This document shows positions 1-7,591 of a stretch of DNA of 64,000 nt, one piece after another. The first letter of the stretch is position 1, and every line of letters starts with the position of its first letter. The notes under the pieces are model-generated. The model did not search any database, was not told the origin of the DNA, and saw nothing but the letters and a program-made list of their open reading frames with translations. The position numbers and the translations under genes were made by a program. This DNA is from Saprospiraceae bacterium (GTDB lineage Bacteria > Bacteroidota > Bacteroidia > Chitinophagales > Saprospiraceae), in contig JADKBS010000032.1 of the NCBI GenBank assembly GCA_016714985.1, forward strand, positions 16,571 to 80,570, given 5' to 3'.

Positions 1-1
1 C

Positions 2-478
2 GAGGATGGCGGCATCGTCCTGCTGGAAGATCAAGACCGCAGCCAATGGAATCGCCGATTGATAGGGCTTGGCTATATGCACCTGCGTGACGCCTCCGCC
101 GGGAACGTCATCAGCGAATACCACCTCGAAGCGGCCATTGCCTCCTACCATGCCTCCTCGCCGAGCTTCGGCCAAACGAACTGGAAAGGCATTTTTTACT
201 GCTATGATTTGCTGCTGAAAACAAACCCATCGCCGATGGTGGCCATGAACAGGGCCATCGCCTTGGGATATGCCGATGGCTCAAAGGCAGGCATTGAAGC
301 ATTGCTAAAGCTGGCAGGCTTGGAAAAGAACCACTTCTACCACGCCGCATTGGGCGATTTTTGGGCAAAAAACGGGGACTCCAACAAGGCAAGGGATTGT
401 TACGAAAAAGCCTTGCAGTTGGCACAATTGCCCGCTGAGCGGAAGGTGATGAAGGGGAAAATCGGGAAGTTGGCGTGA
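2..478 (+). CDS. ECF sigma factor, C-terminal part (DUF6596, ECF42/SigJ-like)
   Basis: The reading frame is open from the left edge, so the sigma-2 and sigma-4 domains lie outside the window. What remains is about 158 residues of the long C-terminal extension of ECF42-type sigma factors. The diagnostic pieces are LLEDQDRSQWNR near the start, a Tyr-His-Leu-Glu-Ala-Ala-Ile-Ala helix, NPSPMVAMNRAIALG, and a final TPR-like helix with KARDCYEKALQLAQ. In this family the tail helps control sigma activity and the gene often sits beside a DGPF/YCII-domain gene, which would lie to the left. The in-frame TTG and ATG codons near base 59 are internal, because the homologous sequence continues upstream of them. 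Confidence 0.85.
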   Translation, partial: EDGGIVLLEDQDRSQWNRRLIGLGYMHLRDASAGNVISEYHLEAAIASYHASSPSFGQTNWKGIFYCYDLLLKTNPSPMVAMNRAIALGYADGSKAGIEALLKLAGLEKNHFYHAALGDFWAKNGDSNKARDCYEKALQLAQLPAERKVMKGKIGKLA

Positions 479-641
479 AAAATTGCACTATTTTCCTGGA
501 GGATTTGGACAAACTCAAAAAGGCGGGGGTTCGGCATCGTGATGTGAGGCATGCAAGGGTTGTTCACCAAAAATTACTTGTCAATTTTGCGGTTGCACCC
601 TACCGCAACTTTCCCCCAATTTTGCCCATAAAAAAAGCACC

Positions 642-1682
642 ATGCAACTCACCACCGACCGCATGTACCAGGCCATTCTGGACAAAGACCCCAGCTTCGA
701 AGGCGTTTTTTTCACTTGCGTAAAAACGACGGGCATCTTCTGCCGCCCGGTCTGCACGGCCCGCAAGCCCAAGCTGGAGAACGTTGAGTTCGTGCCTTCG
801 GCAAAGGTGGCAATGGGCAAGGGCTACCGGCCCTGCAAGATTTGCGAACCGCTGCGCCTGCCCGACGAGACGCCCGATTTCATTCAAAACCTATTGGCGG
901 AAATCAGGGAAAACCCTTCTGCGAAAATAGGCGACTGGGACCTGCGGCAGCGGCACCTCGAGCCGCACACCATCCGGCGTTGGTTCCTCAAAAACCACGG
1001 CATGACCTTCCACGCCTACCAGCGCATGTTCCGGTTGAATACGGCCTTCAAGAAGCTGCAACAGGGCGACTCGGTGACGGACGTCGCCTTTGGCACGGGC
1101 TACGAGAGCCTCAGCGGCTTCGGCGACCAGTTCAAGGCGGTGTTTGGCGTGTCGCCCAAGCAGGGCAGGGCACAGGGAGTAATTGACCTCACCCGCTTGG
1201 AGACGCCAATCGGCACTATGTTCGCCGCCGCCGTGCCGGAGGGCATCTGCCTACTGGAGTTCACCGACCGCAAGGCGCTTCCAACGGAGCTGAAGACCCT
1301 TGCAAAGCACTACAATGCAACGATATTGCAGGGCGACAACCCACATTTTGCGAAGCTGAAAGCGCAGTTGGCCGAGTATTTTGGCGGCAGCCGCCGGGAG
1401 TTTGATTTGCCTTTGGCCATGCCCGGCACGGCCTTCCAACAGTCGGTCTGGCAGGAACTGTTGACCATTCCATACGGTAGCACCCGCAGCTATGCCGGGC
1501 AGGCCGAGCGCCTTGGCAAGCCAAATGCCGTGCGGGCTGTGGCCAATGCCAACGGCATGAACCGCATGAGCATCATTGTGCCCTGCCACCGGGTCATCGG
1601 CTCCGACGGCCACCTGACGGGCTACGGCGGAGGGCTTTGGCGGAAGCAGTGGTTGCTGGAATTGGAGCGGGGGAAAGTGTAA
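642..1682 (+). CDS. ada: Bifunctional Ada: methylphosphotriester/O6-methylguanine methyltransferase and AraC-type activator
   Basis: Repairs methylated DNA and, once methylated, activates alkylation-response genes. Three domains are visible in 346 residues. The N-terminal Ada zinc domain has Cys34, Cys38, Cys65 and Cys68, spaced exactly as the four zinc ligands of E. coli Ada, so Cys34 should be the phosphotriester methyl acceptor. An AraC-type helix-turn-helix spans about 85-175 (RRWFLKNHGMTFHAYQR, then SVTDVAFGTGYESLSGFGDQF). The C-terminal methyltransferase ends with the active-site motif PCHRVIG, acceptor Cys315. Length and order match full-length Ada. No alkA or alkB homologue lies beside it. 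The ATG at 642 begins right before the zinc domain and is the natural start. Confidence 0.95.
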   Translation: MQLTTDRMYQAILDKDPSFEGVFFTCVKTTGIFCRPVCTARKPKLENVEFVPSAKVAMGKGYRPCKICEPLRLPDETPDFIQNLLAEIRENPSAKIGDWDLRQRHLEPHTIRRWFLKNHGMTFHAYQRMFRLNTAFKKLQQGDSVTDVAFGTGYESLSGFGDQFKAVFGVSPKQGRAQGVIDLTRLETPIGTMFAAAVPEGICLLEFTDRKALPTELKTLAKHYNATILQGDNPHFAKLKAQLAEYFGGSRREFDLPLAMPGTAFQQSVWQELLTIPYGSTRSYAGQAERLGKPNAVRAVANANGMNRMSIIVPCHRVIGSDGHLTGYGGGLWRKQWLLELERGKV

Positions 1683-1726
1683 TTAATTGCTGTTTATCCT
1701 ATCTTTCTCCCAAAATCTAAATTGAC

Positions 1727-2539
1727 ATGATGCCAACACATTTTCCCTCGTTTGTTCTCCCATTTTTCTGTGCATTGCTTGCGCTATCCTCCTGCCGCAA
1801 TGAGCCGCAGGAAGAATTGAAAGGGATTTCCGTTGACCAATTGTCCGATACCGAAGGAGTGGCGGATTCGGTGGGAGAGGGCGTTCCTGCAAAGGTCGTC
1901 ACCCGGCCCAGTGACGTCCTGCTGACCGCTCATGCCGACCACCGCTTGGTGACTGTTAACCGCTTGATGCAGCACTCGTCGTATAGAGGCGGCAAAACTT
2001 ACCTTGGCTCCAATTATTATTACAGTTCCTCTGATTACGAGGAGGAGGAAGGGTATCCAAGGCTAAACGCTTGGCACGGCCATTATATGCCTGGCATCGA
2101 AGCGGTTCGTGGGGTCAACCTGCTCAATATCAGCCATTACAACATGAACACGAAGACCAAGCACGACCTGTTCGAGCTTCCGGTTTGGGTGAATACCTTG
2201 TATTATCCAGCTTTTGAAACAGATACCTTGAACGGGAAGCCGGTCATGCGGGACTACTACATGGTCTCGGCCTATGACGAGGACACCAACAAGGACAGCA
2301 TCTTGAATTACCACGACCTGCGCAGGTTTTACCTGTTCGACTTGGAAGGGAAGCGGCTGGCGCAATTGGTGCCACCCAATTATTCCGTCGTTAGTTCGGA
2401 ATACGACCCGGCGAATGATGCCATGTTCGTCTATGCCAGCCTAGACGAAAATGCGAACGGGAAAAGGGATGTTGTAGAGCCGGTTCACGTATTTTGGTTT
2501 TCGCTAAAAGCACCTGCACCGGGTGAGCGGCTTTATTGA
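1727..2539 (+). CDS. Putative lipoprotein of unknown function with Ca-binding-like loop
   Basis: 270 residues. A signal peptide ends in the lipobox LSSC (Cys about residue 23), so the mature protein should be lipid-anchored. After a charged linker the body has Tyr/Asp/Glu-rich segments and two loops resembling EF-hand or dockerin calcium loops: EDTNKDSILNYHD and DENANGKRDVV. No enzyme family is recognised. The gene follows ada by 44 bases. It ends 80 bases before the DUF1761 gene, so co-transcription with either neighbour is possible but not shown. Confidence 0.7.
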   Translation: MMPTHFPSFVLPFFCALLALSSCRNEPQEELKGISVDQLSDTEGVADSVGEGVPAKVVTRPSDVLLTAHADHRLVTVNRLMQHSSYRGGKTYLGSNYYYSSSDYEEEEGYPRLNAWHGHYMPGIEAVRGVNLLNISHYNMNTKTKHDLFELPVWVNTLYYPAFETDTLNGKPVMRDYYMVSAYDEDTNKDSILNYHDLRRFYLFDLEGKRLAQLVPPNYSVVSSEYDPANDAMFVYASLDENANGKRDVVEPVHVFWFSLKAPAPGERLY

Positions 2540-2619
2540 TTCGAATTGTTTTAAAATTCGCCAAGTTCTTTACCTTGCCGCATTATTCACCAATTTTTTC
2601 ACCTTTCACCTTATCAACT

Positions 2620-3018
2620 ATGGCTTATTTAGAAATTCTTATTGGAGCTGTCGCAGCCTTTTTATTGGGTTTTGCATGGTACACTGTTCTGTTTGGCAAA
2701 GCATGGCAAGCTGAAACGGGCATCACCGACGACCAAGCAAAAGCAGGTGTGGCCATGACGCACGGCCTTGCCTTCGTGATGATGGCGGTGCTGGCCTATT
2801 CCGTCAACATGATGATTGGCTACCACGACCTTGCAGAACAGACCTTCACCCACGGGGCGTTTCATGGGATGCTGATGGCACTTACCGTCGGTCTTCCCGC
2901 CGTGGCCATCAACTACCTGTACCAGAAGAAATCGTTGAAATTGTTCTTGATTGACGGTGGTTACCTGGTGGCCTTCATGGTGCTGATGGGCGGTGTGATG
3001 GCTGCTTTGAAATTCTAA
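2620..3018 (+). CDS. DUF1761 family integral membrane protein
   Basis: 132 residues from the ATG at 2620. The frame is open further upstream, but the N-terminal membrane helix begins AYLEILIGAVAAFLLGFAWY immediately after this Met, so the later start is preferred. Four membrane helices are visible. The motif GFAWYTVLFGKAW is typical of DUF1761, whose function is unknown. The bases just before the start form a short repeat of TTTCACC/TTATCAAC type, like those ahead of other genes here. A perfect 13-base-pair hairpin follows the stop. Confidence 0.85.
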   Translation: MAYLEILIGAVAAFLLGFAWYTVLFGKAWQAETGITDDQAKAGVAMTHGLAFVMMAVLAYSVNMMIGYHDLAEQTFTHGAFHGMLMALTVGLPAVAINYLYQKKSLKLFLIDGGYLVAFMVLMGGVMAALKF

Positions 3019-3020
3019 AC

Positions 3021-3053
3021 AGTATCGGCGTGGCTCAAACCCACGCCGATACT
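3021..3053. terminator. Bidirectional hairpin terminator
   Basis: Perfect 13-base stem (AGTATCGGCGTGG and its complement) around a 7-base loop, followed by TTT on the plus side. It lies between the convergent DUF1761 gene and the small minus-strand membrane protein gene and can serve both. Confidence 0.75.
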
Positions 3054-3062
3054 TTCAACTTA

Positions 3063-3203
3063 TCAGGCTTGTTCGTCATTTTCGGAATACGAGTCTGGTT
3101 CCGATTTTTTCTTCGCTGTCAGTACCCGGTAAAAAAAGTACCCGCAGAAACTGCCGACGATGAGCACAGTAGAAAGCCACATCATTAAAGCGCTATTGTT
3201 CAT
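3063..3203 (-). CDS. Small single-span membrane protein downstream of nhaD
   Basis: A 46-residue frame with an ATG start only 3 bases past the nhaD stop codon. It begins MNNSALMMWLSTVLIVGSF, continues as one membrane helix (…GYFFYRVLTAKKK) and ends in an acidic tail. The build (short polar N-terminus, one helix, Lys cluster, acidic tail) resembles small subunits that accompany secondary transporters, such as the MetS type of NSS carriers, but no family is assigned. Tight spacing and the following terminator at 3021-3053 indicate co-transcription with nhaD. Inference: an accessory or regulatory subunit of the antiporter. Confidence 0.6.
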   Translation of the reverse strand: MNNSALMMWLSTVLIVGSFCGYFFYRVLTAKKKSEPDSYSENDEQA

Positions 3204-3206
3204 TTT

Positions 3207-4484
3207 TCAGAAGATTTGAAGTTGAAGGAAATAGACCAGCACTCCTGCGAAATAACCGAGCAGTGCCAGTAGGCTGATTTTTTTGAGGTACCAGAAAAAC
3301 TCAATCCTTTCCATGCCCATAGCAGCTACCCCAGCTGCCGACCCGATGATGAGGCAACTGCCGCCTGTACCTGCACAATAAGCGAGAAACACCCAGAAAT
3401 TGTGGTCGGTGGGCAACTGCTCCAGCGGGTACATCCCCATTGCGGCAGCAACCAAGGGCACATTGTCAATGACCGCCGAAAGCAGCCCGATGGAAACCAC
3501 GATGGCATCTTGGTTCCCGATGTTCTCCGAAAGCCAAGCTGAAAGTTGAGTCAATATGCCCGCAGACCCAAGCGCCGATACCGCCGTCAGGATGCCCAAG
3601 AAGAACAGGACGCTCGCCGCATCTGCCTTTTGCAAGGCGTGTACCACGGACAGCCGCCCCTTTTCCTCTACATTTTTTTGATGGTGGAGGATTTCGGTCA
3701 CTGCCCAGAGCACACCCAAGACCAACAGGATGCCCATGAAAGGCGGCAGGTGCGTCAGGGTCTTGAAAACCGGAACGAACATCAGGCCGCCCACGCCCAG
3801 GCCAAATACCATATTGCGCTCCCGTTTGGTGGTGCCCTTGGGCTTTATTTCCTTGAGCGGGGGGATAACTGGAGCGTCCTTGCGCATTTTCCAATTGAGG
3901 TACAGCAGTGGTACGGCAAGGCAGGCCAGGCTCGGCAGCAACACTTTCACCAGGAGGGTCAAAGCGGTCACCTGCCCCCCAATCCACAGCATGGTGGTGG
4001 TCACATCCCCGATGGGCGACCATGCCCCGCCCGCATTGGCGGCCACCACGATGATGCCCGCAAAGAACAACCTGTCCTTTTTGTCTCGGAGGATTTTGCG
4101 GAGCAAAGAAACCATGACGATGGTGGTGGTCAGGTTGTCCAGCACCGCCGAAAGGAAGAAGGTGATGAAACCAACCATCCAGAGCAGCTTGCGGGGGCTG
4201 TCGGTCTTGATGTGTTCCGTGATGATTTCAAAGCCATCATGGGCGTCCACCAGTTCAACGATGACCATTGCGCCGAGTAGGAAGAAAATAATGCCCGCCA
4301 TTTCGCCAAGGTGCTCCTGCAACTGGTGGTTCACGGCATGGGCATCGTTGCTGTAAAGCATGTAAATCGTCCAGCAGAGCACCCCTGTGATGAGCGCCGA
4401 TGCGGCCTTGTTCACGTTGATAGGGTGTTCTAGCGCAATGGCGGCATAACCCAGGATAAAAACCAAGGCAAGAAGAATTTCCAT
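3207..4484 (-). CDS. nhaD: NhaD-type Na+/H+ antiporter
   Basis: 425 residues, about 11-12 membrane helices. NhaD antiporters of the ion-transporter superfamily expel Na+ or Li+ in exchange for protons at the cytoplasmic membrane. The sequence shows FLLGAMVIVELVDAHDGF, the SAVLDNLTTTIVMVSLLR helix with its conserved Asp-Asn, VVAANAGGAWSPIGDVTT, and near the C-terminus SAVIDNVPLVAAAMGMYP and GTGGSCLIIGSAAGV, all hallmarks of NhaD. Length is normal. It is followed after 3 bases by a 46-residue membrane peptide and preceded by a 34-residue one, probably one leftward unit. Confidence 0.93.
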   Translation of the reverse strand: MEILLALVFILGYAAIALEHPINVNKAASALITGVLCWTIYMLYSNDAHAVNHQLQEHLGEMAGIIFFLLGAMVIVELVDAHDGFEIITEHIKTDSPRKLLWMVGFITFFLSAVLDNLTTTIVMVSLLRKILRDKKDRLFFAGIIVVAANAGGAWSPIGDVTTTMLWIGGQVTALTLLVKVLLPSLACLAVPLLYLNWKMRKDAPVIPPLKEIKPKGTTKRERNMVFGLGVGGLMFVPVFKTLTHLPPFMGILLVLGVLWAVTEILHHQKNVEEKGRLSVVHALQKADAASVLFFLGILTAVSALGSAGILTQLSAWLSENIGNQDAIVVSIGLLSAVIDNVPLVAAAMGMYPLEQLPTDHNFWVFLAYCAGTGGSCLIIGSAAGVAAMGMERIEFFWYLKKISLLALLGYFAGVLVYFLQLQIF

Positions 4485-4574
4485 AGGATGTGATTTTTGT
4501 CAAGTAAATGGCTACCGCCGTTGGCTACTCCCAGTGCTTAGGTATTGCCTACAGCAGTAGCTTTACCAGGTGTT

Positions 4575-4679
4575 TTAAAACTTCTTGTCCTTGCTGCCTT
4601 TTGAGAAAATGGCATAAATGATAAGGCCACCAATAATGGCCAATGCAATATAAGGGAAAGTATTTTCGAAGAATTCCAT
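4575..4679 (-). CDS. 34-residue single-span membrane peptide upstream of nhaD
   Basis: ATG at 4679. The peptide has a short acidic N-terminus (MEFFENTFPY), one hydrophobic helix (IALAIIGGLIIYAIF) and a basic tail (SKGSKDKKF), the layout of a small bitopic membrane protein. It lies 90 bases upstream of nhaD on the same strand. No family is recognised. The frame is too short for statistical support, so the call rests on its membrane-peptide pattern and its position. Confidence 0.45.
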   Translation of the reverse strand: MEFFENTFPYIALAIIGGLIIYAIFSKGSKDKKF

Positions 4680-4846
4680 GATATAATGGTTGTGGCCGCA
4701 CGTGCCTGAACGAGCCTGGCGTGCTTGACCGATTAGGGAGAATGCCCAGCAACCATAGCTAAATGGTGGTATGCATTGGCATCCATGCAACATGGGTATC
4801 AATGCAAGCGGGTCATTGCCGAATAAATGAGTTAAGAAAAGGAGGC

Positions 4847-4967
4847 AACTACTTAGCAGGGGGGGGTTGGGTAAAATTGAAAATTTTCCCCAAAAAACAC
4901 CCCAAAATGTGGGAGGAGAGAGGAAAATGAAATTTTTCTCTCTCCTCCCACACCCTCCTAAGTAGTT
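4847..4967. repeat. 121-bp nested inverted repeat
   Basis: Outer arms AACTACTTAG (4847-4856) and CTAAGTAGTT (4958-4967) enclose a second, perfect 14-base pair of arms (4909-4922 and 4938-4951, GTGGGAGGAGAGAG and its complement). G- and C-rich tracts follow the outer arms on both sides. It lies between the divergent 34-residue peptide upstream region and the 3' end of a minus-strand gene. It could be a miniature mobile element or a strong structured terminator; no second copy was seen here. Confidence 0.6.
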
Positions 4968-4979
4968 ACGAAAAGGGAA

Positions 4980-5294
4980 TCAAGCGGCCTGTTTGGGCGG
5001 CGGTAGGATGATGGGAAGGAAGACTTGTTTTATCGCAAACTGCGGTTGTCCGCAATATTGCTTTGCATCGAACCCCGTTTCCATTGAAGGAATCGGATTG
5101 ACAGGGGCGGCAATGTTCTTGAACCACTCTGTTTTCTCTTCCTTGCTCTCGGTGGGCAGGCTATCGTTGTGTGCATCAATGACGACCGGACACGGCCTTG
5201 CCGTTGCCTCCGGCCATACCAATGGACTTAGGTTGGCTGCGGAGACACAGGCCAGGGAAAGCAATAGAATGGTATGTCGGAAGATGCCCCTCAT
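4980..5294 (-). CDS. Small secreted protein of unknown function
   Basis: 104 residues from an ATG at 5294. An N-terminal signal sequence (MRGIFRHTILLLSLACVSAA) is followed by a soluble segment with two Cys, a Pro-rich stretch and the C-terminus LPPPKQAA. It matches no family I recognise. The gene stands alone between the nested inverted repeat and a divergent lipoprotein gene 139 bases away. The signal peptide is the main support that it is real. Confidence 0.5.
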   Translation of the reverse strand: MRGIFRHTILLLSLACVSAANLSPLVWPEATARPCPVVIDAHNDSLPTESKEEKTEWFKNIAAPVNPIPSMETGFDAKQYCGQPQFAIKQVFLPIILPPPKQAA

Positions 5295-5433
5295 ATCGAA
5301 TATGATGGGGCAAGATAGCAGTTTTGTGAAAAATGAAAAGGATATTGCTCAGAACAAAGTATTGCTCATTGGAAGCCTTGAAGCTTGGTAAACGAGTATA
5401 TTGGCCTTTGAATCAATCAACAACAACAAAATC

Positions 5434-6093
5434 ATGAAAAACAAGACCCTGTTTTTTGCAGCCCTTTTATTGGTGTTTTCAGCATGTAAACATTCCTCCC
5501 AGCCCACGACTGCCGTCGAACCTCCCTTGCTCGGATATTTCAAGACGATGCCCGCCACCGACACGCTGCACCTCGAACTGCCCACCGACGAGGAAACAGA
5601 AATACCCGGCGACACCATTCCCAATGCTGTATTTTTCTCCAGCCTCGATACCGCTTGGCTGCACGACATTGAGCATGTGGCAACGCCCGGCGAGGCGGTC
5701 ATTTATTCGCGGGGAAGGTTCCAATTGGCCAAGGGCTATGAAGGCTGCATCGTGGAGGTACACCAGCACTGGTTCAAGCATTGGTCGCTGCTCGTATATG
5801 ACCAACAGCGCCATACCTTTACCGACCGCAGGACGGTGGCCGAATGGTACGGTGGCGAGGGCGGACAGATACTCACGGGCAGTTGGTTGTTCGATTATGA
5901 CGGCGATGGGAAGAGGGATCTTGTCCTTCGGGAAATCGAGCATTGGACGAAGCCCAACGATGCTGGCGAACCGCTGGAAACATTTGTGGAACGGGCGGGC
6001 TTGTTGCTTTGGAAGGATGGTGGTTTTGTGCCCTCGCCCTTGGCCGATACAGTTGCATTGGTGAAGCGGTGCCCTATCAGGTCGGTGTGGTAA
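5434..6093 (+). CDS. Lipoprotein with FG-GAP-like Ca-binding motif
   Basis: 219 residues from the ATG at 5434, chosen because it starts a classical lipoprotein signal (MKNKTLFFAALLLVFSACK, lipobox FSAC). The mature part has a basic Trp/His-rich middle and near residue 150 the loop FDYDGDGKRDLV, of the type found in FG-GAP and other Ca-binding repeats. It ends ALVKRCPIRSVW. Function unknown. The last third (from FDYDGDG to the C-terminus) is present again, decayed, at 6712-6924, so the locus has undergone a partial duplication. Confidence 0.7.
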   Translation: MKNKTLFFAALLLVFSACKHSSQPTTAVEPPLLGYFKTMPATDTLHLELPTDEETEIPGDTIPNAVFFSSLDTAWLHDIEHVATPGEAVIYSRGRFQLAKGYEGCIVEVHQHWFKHWSLLVYDQQRHTFTDRRTVAEWYGGEGGQILTGSWLFDYDGDGKRDLVLREIEHWTKPNDAGEPLETFVERAGLLLWKDGGFVPSPLADTVALVKRCPIRSVW

Positions 6094-6124
6094 TCTGCTT
6101 TGCCGCCCCAATGCCAAAGCCATT

Positions 6125-6619
6125 TCATAACTCGATGCTTACGTCTTCCTTCATCCGCACCATCAGATCGGTCCGGTTAACGGGCACCCGGATGGTGAAC
6201 AGCACGTCATGGTTTTGGAAAAAACCGGCCTTCTGTCGGTACCAACGGCCATCGTAAAGGAAGCTTACCTCATAGTAGTCATCGCCGTTGATGATGGAGA
6301 GGATATTGGGCGGGCCGCTGGGGGCCGTCAACGCCCGGAGCCGCTGCTCAAAGGCGAGGTGCGAGTCCTGTTTTTGCTCCGTAATGGTGGATATCACGGA
6401 GAATGTGCCTATGCTGTCGGCAGTGAAGAACACGAGACTGTCCTCGTCCGGCGAAAAATAGGTAAAGGGGAACAGCGATGCAGGATAGTCGAGGCAATAG
6501 CCAAACCGCTCGTTGCAGTACTGCTGACTGCTGCGAATTGCAGGTGCTTTCCACCCAAACCATGCCATGCAAAGTAAGGAAGCCCCCGCAAGCAAGAAGA
6601 AGGCTGCTTTGGTAGCCAT
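6125..6619 (-). CDS. Hypothetical secreted or membrane-anchored protein
   Basis: 164 residues. One N-terminal hydrophobic segment (FFLLAGASLLCMAWFGW) acts as signal peptide or anchor. Two Cys follow (YCNERFGYCLDYPASLFPF), then alternating strands (FFTADSIGTFSVISTIT, NGDDYYEVSFLYDGRWYRQK). The FGYCLDYPAS… pattern resembles lipoproteins that bind through a small beta domain, but no family is assigned. It is convergent with the 5434 lipoprotein gene (32 bases between stops). It lies between that gene and the gene's decayed copy. Confidence 0.65.
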   Translation of the reverse strand: MATKAAFFLLAGASLLCMAWFGWKAPAIRSSQQYCNERFGYCLDYPASLFPFTYFSPDEDSLVFFTADSIGTFSVISTITEQKQDSHLAFEQRLRALTAPSGPPNILSIINGDDYYEVSFLYDGRWYRQKAGFFQNHDVLFTIRVPVNRTDLMVRMKEDVSIEL

Positions 6620-6711
6620 TAAGTGAAGGCTTGCAAAGGAAGTGCCACATGGTGTTAGTAAGGATTTGAGCTTATTAAAGGAGGGCAGTCAAAGTTTCTT
6701 TTTGGGTGATT

Positions 6712-6924
6712 GGGAGTTAGTAGTTCGACTATGAAGGCGATGGTGGAAAAGACCTCGTGCGGCGTGAAATCGAGTATCCCATGAAGATGGATTAGCAGGG
6801 TGAACCGATTGAATCCAAAGTGGAGCGGGGGAGTTTACTGCTGCTCAAGGATGGGAGGTTCACACAGTCGTCGGCGGATTCTGCGATGCTAGTTCAACGG
6901 TATCCTATACGGTCGGTATGGTAG
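6712..6924 (+). pseudogene. Decayed partial copy of the 5434-6093 lipoprotein gene
   Basis: In one frame this stretch reads GS--FDYEGDGGKDLVRREIEY, then after an in-frame TAG, GEPIESKVERGSLLLLKDG, and ends LVQRYPIRSVW-stop. This aligns along its whole length with the last about 70 residues of the lipoprotein encoded at 5434-6093 (GSWLFDYDGDGKRDLVLREIEH … VKRCPIRSVW). Three in-frame stops interrupt it (6718, 6721, 6793), two of them replacing Trp-Leu. No signal peptide or start exists. It is an unambiguous relic of a duplicated gene. Confidence 0.85.
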
Positions 6925-6926
6925 GG

Positions 6927-7376
6927 CTATTTGTAAAGCTGAATCGCAGCGTTGGCAAAATCGTTCGACAAGGATTTGCCGTTCAATTGCAGGGTCTCAA
7001 ACTCAAGGATACCGGGGCAACACTTGTCACCCTCAGACAGTATGGACGTGATGGTCAAGGTGTCTGGCTTAAGGGAACCAAGTTGGATGATAAAGCTGTC
7101 CACATTTGGGTGGGCTGAAACGCTGGCAATGTACTCGTCCCCTGATGGGGCAATGGTGATACTGCTACCGGGATTTTCGTTGTTGACTAATTTTTCCGTA
7201 ATGGTCAACGAAGTCAAGGGGTAGCTTCCATTGATGATTAAGTCGGTACTGTCCGTTTGGGAGAGGAAATGGAAGAAGACACGCTCATCAATGGCACAGT
7301 CCACATTATTGCACTCACAGGAGGCAAAAGAACCGATACAAGCAATTGCGAAGCAAAGGAGAAGGGTGTTTTTCAT
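6927..7376 (-). CDS. Cys-rich putative lipoprotein
   Basis: 149 residues. The signal MKNTLLLCFAIACIGSFASC ends in a lipobox (FASC). The mature N-terminus holds a Cys cluster (CECNNVDC) and a second pair occurs later (GDKCCPG). The rest looks like a beta-rich domain (STDLIINGSYPLTSLTITEK). No family is recognised. Its stop codon lies only 2 bases from the stop of the convergent relic at 6712-6924. Confidence 0.65.
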   Translation of the reverse strand: MKNTLLLCFAIACIGSFASCECNNVDCAIDERVFFHFLSQTDSTDLIINGSYPLTSLTITEKLVNNENPGSSITIAPSGDEYIASVSAHPNVDSFIIQLGSLKPDTLTITSILSEGDKCCPGILEFETLQLNGKSLSNDFANAAIQLYK

Positions 7377-7562
7377 AAATTGTGGTTAATGGTAAAATTC
7401 TCTGGAATAAGGGACTACGAAAAATGACCATTAGGACACAAAGAAAGCATAAAACAGTTGGGTTAAGCGATTTGGTTAAAAATATTACATTCGCCCCATC
7501 CAAAATCATTAAAGCCGTTAATGGCAAAATTCAGGATAGGAAGTTCAACGCCCAACCCTGAT

Positions 7563-7587
7563 TGCCAACTGCTGACTGCCAACTGCA
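7563..7587. repeat. Short tandem repeat before the GMC gene
   Basis: Two copies of TGCCAACTGC separated by TGACT-type spacer lie 4 bases before the ATG at 7592, overlapping the place where a ribosome binding site would be expected. Confidence 0.5.
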
Positions 7588-7591
7588 AAAT

